Assembly (NCBI GenBank): GCA_020310875.1
Contig: CM035417.1
Location: forward strand, 83,098,728 to 83,162,727
Reading direction: 5' to 3'
Origin: Ceratopteris richardii
Taxonomy: Eukaryota > Streptophyta > Polypodiopsida > Polypodiales > Pteridaceae
DNA length: 64,000 nucleotides
The stretch's first letter is position 1, and each line of letters starts with the position of its first letter. A model generated the notes under the pieces. The model worked only from the letters and a program-made list of their open reading frames with translations. It did no database searches and was not told the DNA's origin. A program made the translations under genes and the position numbers. This document shows, in pieces, positions 56,395-64,000 of this stretch.

Positions 56395-57370
56395 TACTGC
56401 CAGTAGTGTTTTTTCACGATTTTCAGATGAAAATCGTGTTTTTTCACGATTTTATAATGCAATTAGACTTTTCCACGATTTTCTGATGGATCTGGGGTTT
56501 TTCACGATTTTCTGTTGAAAATCGTGTTTTTCACGATTTTCTACCTACTTGTGCGTTTTTCACGATTTTCTGTTGAAAATCGTGTTTTTCACGATTTTCT
56601 ACCTACTTGTGAGTTTTTTACGATTTTCTGTTGAAAATCGTGTTTTTCACGATTTTCTATCTACTTGTGAGTTTTTCACGATTTTCTGTTGAAAATCGTG
56701 TTTTTCACGATTTTCTACCTACTTGTGAGTTTTTCACGATTTTCTGTTGAAAATCGTGTTTTTCACGATTTTCTACCTACTTGTGAGTTTTTCACGATTT
56801 TCTGTTGTAAATCGTGTTTTTCACGATTTTCTACCTACTTGTGAGTTTTTCACGATTTTCTGTTGAAAATCGTGTTTTTCACGATTTTCTACCTACTTGT
56901 GAGTTTTTCACGATTTTCTGTTGAAAATCGTGTTTTTCACGATTTTCTACCTACTTGTGAGTTTTTTACGATTTTCTGTTGAAAATCGTGTTTTTCACGA
57001 TTTTCTACCTACTTGTGAGTTTTTCACGATTTTCTGTTGAAAATCGTGTTTTTCACGATTTTCTATCTACTTGTGAGTTTTTCACGATTTTCTGTTGAAA
57101 ATCGTGTTTTTCACGATTTTGTATCTACTTGTGAGTTTTTCACGATTTTCTGTTGAAAATCGTGTTTTTCACGATTTTGTGTTCAAAATCGAGTTTTCTA
57201 CGATTTTGTGTCAAAATCGTGTTTTTTTGCGATTTTGTGTCAAAATCGTGTTTTTTGCGATTTTGTGTCAAAATCGTGTTTTTCACGATTTTGTGTCAAA
57301 ATCGTGTTTTTTTGCGATTTTGTTCACAAAATCGTGTTTTCCACGATTTTGTTCCCAGACAATCGTGATT
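56395..57370 (-). repeat. Hairpin-forming tandem array in G2 leader
   Basis: A ~58-bp unit (marker CTACTTGTGAG) repeats 11 times from about 56507 to 57187. Each unit holds arms CACGATTTTC and GAAAATCGTG around TGTT, a perfect 10-bp stem with a 4-base loop. To the right (57188-57350) shorter ~30-bp units with TTTTGTGTCAAAATCGTG continue the theme. The array is transcribed, lying between PBS and gag. Plus-strand frames over it are Phe-rich repeat artefacts. Confidence 0.95.
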
Positions 57371-59337
57371 GCTCACAGATTGTAAAAAACACGATTTTCT
57401 TATGAAAATCGCGTTCTGGGAATCGCGATGTTGATGGCACTTTTCACAGAATCGCGATTTTGAATTAAAACTCAGAATCGCGATTTTGTCCAAAATTTGG
57501 CAGATTTTCAACTTATTGCTTTTTTCAATATTTTTTCACCTATAGAATCGCCTTATCAAAATTTTAACATGCAATGAAGCAACTAAAGCAAAAACTAATG
57601 ATTCCTTAGTAAAAACTCAAGAATTCAGAAAATCGGGATTCTGTCCTCCTCTGATTTTTTTCTATTTTTTGATGTTATTTTCCACTTAAAACCAAAAATA
57701 TGTGTTCAAAAATGATGTTAGGATTCTTACCTTTCTTGCTTGGGTGAAAATTGCTCCAAAGTCCACTGTTTGCAGAAAGTCGCGATTCTGGCAGCTCTGC
57801 TCACTCTCTCTCTCCCTCACTCTCACTCTCAAATGAGTTTTTTCTTCGATTATCTACTTATATAGTGCTCAAAAAATCACGATTTTGTACTCAGAAAGTC
57901 GCGATTTTGTTCAAGTTTCAGTTTTTCACACTCTTTCAATTATTCCTCTTCACTTACTCAATCCACCTAATCTTCTTTACACTTCCTTGTCTCAATGTAC
58001 CCAAATTTACCACAGATTCCAAAAAACTTTCTTTACAGAAAATCGCGATTTTGTGTAAAGAATCGTGTTTTTTCTGTAGATCTTTTCTTGTGCAAATTTT
58101 GAGTATTCTATGTCCTTGCCTTCTCTCAATATCCTTCACAACTTCAATACATGAGCCACCTGAAAAGTTATTTCAAAACAACACTTTTTACAGAAAATCG
58201 CGATTCTGTTCAAAGAATCGTGTTTTCTAATTTTCTGGGTTTTTTGATAACTTTTTTATTTTTTAAACTTTTCTTTCTCTTTGTTTTGCTTCAATTCCTT
58301 CTTTTCTTTGTAATTAACTCTGCTCCTGAATTTTTGCACCAAAATCATAATCTTCCTCAGAAAATCGCGACTTTGTGCAGAAAATCGTGTTTTTCTCTAT
58401 TTTTGATTTTATGCCACTTTGAGTAGTTTTTTCTTCTTGATTACCTTCAAAACCCTTCAACAACTTCAATTCAACTTTCACTTAAAATGTTAATTCAAAA
58501 TCAATCACTTTTTTCAAAAAGTCGCGATTCTGTGCAGAGAATCGTGTTTTTTAATTTTCTGGTTTTTTGATCATTTTTTGTTTTCTTTTCCAGTTTTCCA
58601 CAATCACTCCTAACCACAACACCTCACTTCAACTTCTTATCAAGAAAAGAAATTTGTTTGATTGTTTTTTATGAGTTTTGTGAATTTGTTTGGTATTTTT
58701 GCCCTAAAAATAAAGGTGAACACTTTACTTAGGGTTTCTGGTTTTGGAAATCAACTGATCCTATGGTTCTTGATTGGTTATGAGTTTCTATGTCCTTAGC
58801 TATCACTAAAGTACCAAAGAAAGGTTCTCCAATGAAAAAGTGTTATGAAAGGCAATCAAATTTTGTAAAGATAAACTCAATCATATGTTTTTTTCAAAAT
58901 GCAGAACAACTCAAGATTTAATGCTCAGACTTGGTGAACAACTGAATCCCTCATTCTTACATCTAGCTACTTTAACTGTCCTTTCCTTAATAGCACCATG
59001 TTATCTTCCCCAGATCACCCATGGTGTCTAGTACTTGGGCAAAAAGAAATCTAGAAATGCAAAAATAGATTCAAGTTACCTCCATCTTCAGCTCCTTGGC
59101 TCAAATCCTCCACACACCTGCACTTTTACTTCACCAATATGATGAGCAACTATCAATTTACAAAGATTTCAGCACTTCCACTTCTACAAGACATCCATTG
59201 CTTTCTTCTTCCCTAAAGACAAACAATGATATCTACCTATCCATGTGCACTTTTCCTAATTGATGAGCTTTACCTTGTTCACCATCATCAACTGAAGATC
59301 CAGCAAAGGTCCAACTTCAAAGAAGTTCTTGGAATGT
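57371..59337 (-). other. G2 5' leader between PBS and hairpin array
   Basis: About 2 kb without a credible gene. It has scattered AATCGCGATT-type motifs, near 57413, 57450, 57478, 57780, 57899, 58040, 58197, 58363 and 58521, several followed within about 20 bases by AATCGTG so that a stem could form. The part nearest the PBS (58600-59330) shows no repeats. Confidence 0.7.
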
Positions 59338-59355
59338 TCCCCGGCAATGGCGCCA
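59338..59355 (-). promoter_or_regulatory. G2 primer-binding site, tRNA-Asp with one mismatch
   Basis: The plus strand TCCCCGGCAATGGCGCCA equals the plant tRNA-Asp 3' end except C to T at 59348. It lies four bases from the LTR. G1 has the perfect version. Confidence 0.88.
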
Positions 59356-59359
59356 AAAA

Positions 59360-60191
59360 AGTTTTGTTTTGGACTCCAAGTTGTCCTCTCCAATCATGAA
59401 GTAACAAAGAATCAACAAATCATCTTTATTTTGTCAATCCTAGGAATATCCATAAGACCACAGCCCCTTCAAGATAATAGATTCAGGGAAATAAGAGATT
59501 GATGGCTGGATTGCTGAGAGAAATTGAAGATGAAGAGAAAATCTTGAGTTTACCATAACTAAGGTAAATCTCCATCATTTTCTATGTTCTTTATGTCAAA
59601 ACCATGCCATTTCATTAGCAGAATACAAATATGAACTCAAAATTGAAAAATATCACCTGTATCACAAAGACGAGACAATCGCGATTCTGTACCAACAGAC
59701 GATTTTCACAATTTTGGAACTTCCTTCAGTCCTTTTCCACTCATTACAGCAATAGGTCTCTCTCTTCATACAACTTACTCAGTAATACACAAATGTGACT
59801 CACAAATCTCCATGATTAAGCAAGAGACAAGCTCACACATCAAAGAAAATACACTCAACAGGAGAAAACACGATTTTTGCAGAAACTCTTTTTTCTCTAT
59901 TGATAGCTTGAGCAAATGACTAACCAACCTCTCCAAAATAGAGAAAATTGACTTATATACATTTTCAAGTGTCCCTTTTCACACTTGAAATTAGGTGTTT
60001 TTCTCTAATTTTCTAAAAAATGCTATCTAAGAGTTTCTAAAAATTCTACAAAAATTACATGAGATCCTCAACCACATAAGGAAGACTCTTCCTTATTTTT
60101 ACAACCATTGCATAAATATTTTACAAGTTTTTTGACTTTTTACTAATTTTTTTACATAAAAAATGCTTTTCCAAGAATACACCTTCCAACA
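59360..60191 (-). repeat. G2 5' LTR
   Basis: 832 bp, partner of 42555-43386. The base at 59360 is A where the left copy has T, so the terminal dinucleotide next to the PBS is mutated here. Followed by the duplication ATAAC at 60192-60196. Confidence 0.96.
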
Positions 60192-61002
60192 ATAACTTTG
60201 TGTCAAAAAAAATTTATTGACACATTATTGTAGCATTTTGGCCTTGACGACTGCAAAACTATTGCCACTCCTATGGAGACACGTTTAAGATTGATTCTTC
60301 ATGATGCTAGAGATGCATTTGATGTTGTTCTCTATCAGTAGGCTATTGAATGCTTGATTTATGTATGCATTACTCGACCAGATATTCAATTTGCTGTCTC
60401 ACAGATGAGCAGGTTTATGCATTACCTAGGTGTCAAGAATTGGTAGGCGGTTAAGCACATCTTTCACTACTTGAGTGGTACCTGACTACTTGGATTGTTT
60501 TATCCCAAGGGGGATCACTACTACCACATTTACATGCTTTTTATAACTCTGATTGGGCTAGTTGCTATGACACTCGTGTGTCCACTAGTGGTTTTTGCTT
60601 CATGCTTGGTAGCTCATGTATATCTTGGTTGAGCAAGAAGCAGCCTACTGTGGCCACTTCTAGTTGTGAGGCTGAGTATAGGGCAGCTTTCACAGTGATT
60701 GTTGATTGTGTGTGGCTTAGATGCCTTATGGTTAATTTGGGTGTTGGTCAATCTTCTTCCACCACCATCTTCACTGACAGTTAGACTGCATTGGTAGTTG
60801 CAAGGAACTCTATGTTGCATGCGTGCACTAAGCACATTGAGGTGCATTCTCATTATCTTAGGGACATGTTCTCTACTAGAGAGATTAGTTTGGCATATGT
60901 TCCCACATAGGAGACATTATAGAACTTTTCACAAAGGCTCTTCCTAGGGAGAAGTTTGAAGCTTTCCGCAAAGCTTTGGGCTTACTTCCTTTTGTGTATT
61001 AA
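60192..61002 (+). pseudogene. Copia CC RT end and RNase H, right part
   Basis: Continues the CC RT frame directly after the G2 target duplication (QKKFIDTL-type segment, then TPMET). RNase H remnants include SGFCFMLGSSCISWLSKKQ and SSCEAEYRA (60590-60690). Several in-frame stops and small indels occur. The frame ends at TAA 61000-61002, before the polypurine tract. Confidence 0.92.
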
Positions 61003-61063
61003 TTGCACATAGCTTGGCACTTCCTTATACATGAGGGCCAACTCCTTGTTCACCGCATCACTC

Positions 61064-61310
61064 GTAGGGGGGATTTGTTGATATATTTAGGTAGTGATGT
61101 GCGTGAACACACTTGGACTACTAGGGCACTTTTTTCCCTCTTTAGGAGGTTTTTGTTTTTCCCTCGGCTTCTATATACGCCTATAGCCCCGATGGGTCAC
61201 TTATCTTTGTACATTCTAGTGGTAATACATTCATTATTGTGTGTTGTTCTCCAAGTTTCTTCTTCTTCCTTGTGTTGTTTGCATGTTGCCATAGACTTCA
61301 AACTCCAACA
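61064..61310 (+). repeat. Copia CC polypurine tract and short 3' LTR
   Basis: GTAGGGGGGATT precedes TGTTGATATATTTAGG at 61077. The LTR ends ACTCCAACA at 61310, 234 bp. Directly after it a different copia polyprotein (CD) is in mid-gene, so CC inserted into CD. The other LTR of CC is not in the window. Confidence 0.82.
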
Positions 61311-63195
61311 ATAAAAAACGTTATAGATTGTACAATCTAAGCAAAAAAGGATTCAATGTAAGTAGAGATGTTGTGTTTGATGAAAACAAATCATGGTTTA
61401 AAGATGAATGTAGGAGAATCAAGCTACCTCATGACCTAAAGGAGGCCTTTCCAACTCTATCAAGAAAGAATGATCACACACTTAAAGCATCAAGTGACTC
61501 TAAAGATGATCAAAAGACTCCAAGGAGAGAAATTAATTCTTGGAACTCCAAAGGCAAAGCCAAAGTGCAAGAGTTGAGGGATCTAGTAGAATCCTCTCAA
61601 AAAAATCAAAAGATCAACTAGAGAAAAGAAGAAGCCAAAAAGGTATGGCTAGGATACTTCATTGATCACTAAACACTCAATTTATTTAGCAGAAGATCCA
61701 AACTCTAAGGAACCCTCATCTTATGAGGAGGCAAAGAAGAAGCCTAAGTGGATGAATGCCATTGAGGAAGAGATTGAAGCCCTACAGGAACACCACACTT
61801 GGGAGTTGGTACCCAAGACTTCATCTATGAAGAGCATAGGATCAAGATGGATATACAAGGTAAAGAAAAACTCTCATGGAACTATCGATAAATACAAAGA
61901 AAGAATTGTGGTGAAATGGTATGCAAAAATACAAGGGATTGATTTTGAAGAGACCTTTTCAAATGTGGCAAAGATGCCAATTAATTGAGTGCCTATGAGC
62001 ATTGGATCTTCCAAGAATCCAAGGATCTACCAAATGGATGTTAAAAATGCATTCTTGAATGGATGGATTTCTAAAGGGGTATACATTTCTCAACCTCCTC
62101 TTTTTGAAGACTCATCATTTCCTAAGTATGTATGCAGCTTAATGAAGGCCTTATATGGTCTAAAACAAGCCCCAAGGGCTTGGAATCATAGGCTGGTCAC
62201 TTATTTGCAGGATAGAGAATTCATTGTGAGCAAAGCAAATCCTTTGCTCTTTATCAAGAGGAATACATTTGAAATAATATGTAATGATGTTGAAGGTATA
62301 AGGAGGGTCAAGTCTCAAATGAAAGAAGAGTTTAAAATCAATGACCTAGGACAACTCATATACTTCTTAGGGTTGGAAGTAGTGTATACAAAAAAGGGAA
62401 TATATCTTACTCAGAGAAAAAATATCAAAGAAATGCTTGCCAAGTTCAAAATAGAGAATTCAAAGGTTGTAGGTATACATAGGGAGATGAACATGAAGTT
62501 AAGTGCTCTGGAAGGTGAGCAAATTGAAGATATATATATAACTATCAGAGTCTAGTTGGTAGCCTAAACGATGCTACCAAGAGTTGATATTTGTTATGGA
62601 CTAAGTGCCTTAAGTCGGTTCATGCACACTCCTAGGAAACCTCACATGAAAGTAGCCAAGAAGATACTCAAATACATGAAGGGAACCATCAATGAAGGTT
62701 TGTATTATCAATACATATCTGATATATATATATCAAAATTTTCTCTAATGCAGATTGGGAAGGCTCTAAAGATGAAAGAAGAAGCACATTAGGATATCTC
62801 ACTTTTGCAGGTACAAAGCTAATTTCATGGTCTTCAAAGAAGCAACCCACAATTACACTCATCAACTGAAGCTAAATACAGAGGACTAGCTAATGCAACT
62901 CAAGAAGAAATGTGGATCAAGACCTTGTATTGTAACTTAGGTATTAAGTCATATACTCCTCACATTTTTGGGGATAATATTAGTTCATTACATCTTTCTT
63001 TTAACCCTATCTACCATGCCAGGACTAAACACATAGAAGTGCATTATCACTATGTTAGAGAGAAGATCACAAACAAGAAAATTCAGTTGTCATATGTATC
63101 TACTCACCAACAATATGCAGACATGATGACCAAGGTATTGGATGAAGCTAAGTTTAATAGATTCAAGGCAATGATTGGACTACAAGAGGTATAGA
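61311..63195 (+). pseudogene. Copia CD pol 3' half, RT catalytic motif deleted
   Basis: Homologous to CA from the end of integrase to RNase H (SRDVVFDEN, KNAFLNGWI, LYGLKQAPRAWN, RTKHIEVHYHYVREK). There is a frame change near 61620, stops at 61986 and around 62553, and a short deletion near 62278 that removes the YVDD segment CA has at 15138-15149. RNase H is recognisable but frameshifted at about 62745-62910. This is the outermost and one of the most decayed elements here. Confidence 0.92.
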
Positions 63196-63221
63196 AGAAT
63201 TGAAGAATCAAGCTTCTTAGG

Positions 63222-64000
63222 CTTAAGGGGCATTGGTGCAAGGTGAAAGCCTAAGAGCTTGACCCATGCTCTTGGATTTCTCTTAGATTTATCATGCATA
63301 AATATAAATCATTTTGAGCATATGTTTATAAGTTTCAAATGTTAATTCTACATATTACTTTAAGTCAAAAGATAAAAGCAAAATGTGGAATGGAACTCAT
63401 GATTGAAGGGATCCCAAAGCAATGAATCTATCTCGAATTTGAAATTCAAATTGATCCTGAGAATTAGGACTACTTTTAGTTGGAAGATCCAACCAGTTTA
63501 AAGTTCCAAAACATGTATAAAAGGAATTTCTTATTCCTAGAATGAATTGATTATGAGATTACTTTGTACTCACCTAAAGTGATAGAAGTCTTCCAATTCT
63601 TCTTTGTATCATATGTGCAATATCAATATACATTATGATTCACTTACATTGGCTACTCATTCTATGTTTATTGTTGTAGTACCTTGCGTTACATAGTCAT
63701 CTTCTTTGGTTCATTTTTCAATGAATGGATACACAACATCCAATCTATCACTTGTATCAATTATCTATTATTGTTATGAGCTTAAATACAAAAGTTGCAT
63801 CAACATTGAATGTGTACATCTCAAGATATGAATGTTTGAGTGTGATTGTGTCTACATACCTTCTTCTTCCTAAAAAGTCATGGTGACTCAAACTTCTTAG
63901 TTTTATTGCTTGATGTATAGTGAGGCTAAATTCATGAAATAACTTGTTTTAGTTAGCTTATCACTTCACTTGAAAATTTGAAAAATCTCTCTCATTAATT
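63222..64000 (+). repeat. Copia CD polypurine tract and 3' LTR (runs off window)
   Basis: A weak tract TTAAGGGGCAT lies before TGGTGCAAGG at 63235, the likely LTR start by analogy with CA. A TATA box TATAAAAGG is at 63516-63524. The LTR end is not reached or not recognisable. No gene is seen. Confidence 0.65.

Larger units (their letters stand above)
42555..60191 (-). mobile_element. Complete Ty3/gypsy element G2, 17.6 kb
   Basis: Both LTRs are 832 bp (42555-43386 and 59360-60191), with about five differences by eye. The target duplication ATAAC is at 42550-42554 and 60192-60196, and the host copia CC frame resumes after it. Minus-strand order: LTR, tRNA-Asp PBS (one mismatch), leader of about 3.1 kb with a hairpin array, gag-PR-RT-RH-IN-PR2 frame, spacer, large post-pol frame, polypurine tract, LTR. 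Only two in-frame stops break the coding regions. The size is at the upper end for plant gypsy elements. It shares its lineage with G1. Confidence 0.97.

Noticed and set aside
57095..57405. Phe-rich plus-strand frames
   Set aside because: Translation of the hairpin array on the antisense strand; low complexity, present in several frames.
61003..61310. Plus-strand frame over the CC 3' end
   Set aside because: It spans the polypurine tract and LTR and has no protein homology I recognise.

Overview
This window looks like intergenic DNA from a land plant with a large, repeat-rich nuclear genome. I see no host gene. Essentially all 64 kb is LTR retrotransposons nested inside one another. The plant call rests on primer-binding sites complementary to plant tRNA-Asp and initiator tRNA-Met, on plant-type Ty1/copia and non-chromoviral Ty3/gypsy polyproteins, and on post-pol extra ORFs. 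I cannot name the species.

Layout, left to right. (1) 1-10435: gypsy element G1 on the minus strand, running off the left edge, with an unbroken pol frame of about 4.2 kb, a broken gag, a 26-unit ATCGCGAT leader array, a tRNA-Asp PBS and a 5' LTR. (2) 10436-20310: minus-strand copia element CB, interrupted by G1 on its left and by a complete plus-strand copia element CA (10582-17391, target duplication AAATT). (3) 20311-39189: the G3 gypsy family. It comprises an LTR fragment, a plus-strand copy with two LTRs, then an inverted copy truncated at its 3' end, whose own LTR carries a threefold internal duplication. (4) 39190-42554 and 60192-61310: decayed copia element CC, split by the 17.6-kb gypsy element G2 (42555-60191, minus strand, target duplication ATAAC). 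(5) 61311-64000: decayed copia element CD, into which CC had inserted.

The most unusual object is G2 and its relative G1. G2 encodes a gag-PR-RT-RNaseH-IN frame of about 2,590 codons, broken by one TAG, that continues past the integrase C-terminus into a second retropepsin-like domain. Both G1 and G2 carry two successive H2C2 zinc-binding modules before the integrase core. G2 then has a further reading frame of about 1,500 codons with a globular N-terminus, NLS-like basic clusters, a long acidic region, a coiled coil and a C-terminal domain. G3 has a smaller post-pol protein with a similar layout. The G1 and G2 leaders are packed with short CG-containing palindromes.

Relative ages: by eye the two LTRs of G2 differ at about 5 positions in 832 bp, and those of CA at about 18 positions in 1.27 kb. 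G2 therefore appears to be the youngest insertion and CA somewhat older. The hosts CC and CD are heavily decayed. Many of the stop codons look like C-to-T changes at CAG, CGA or TGG, as expected of methylated, silenced repeats.
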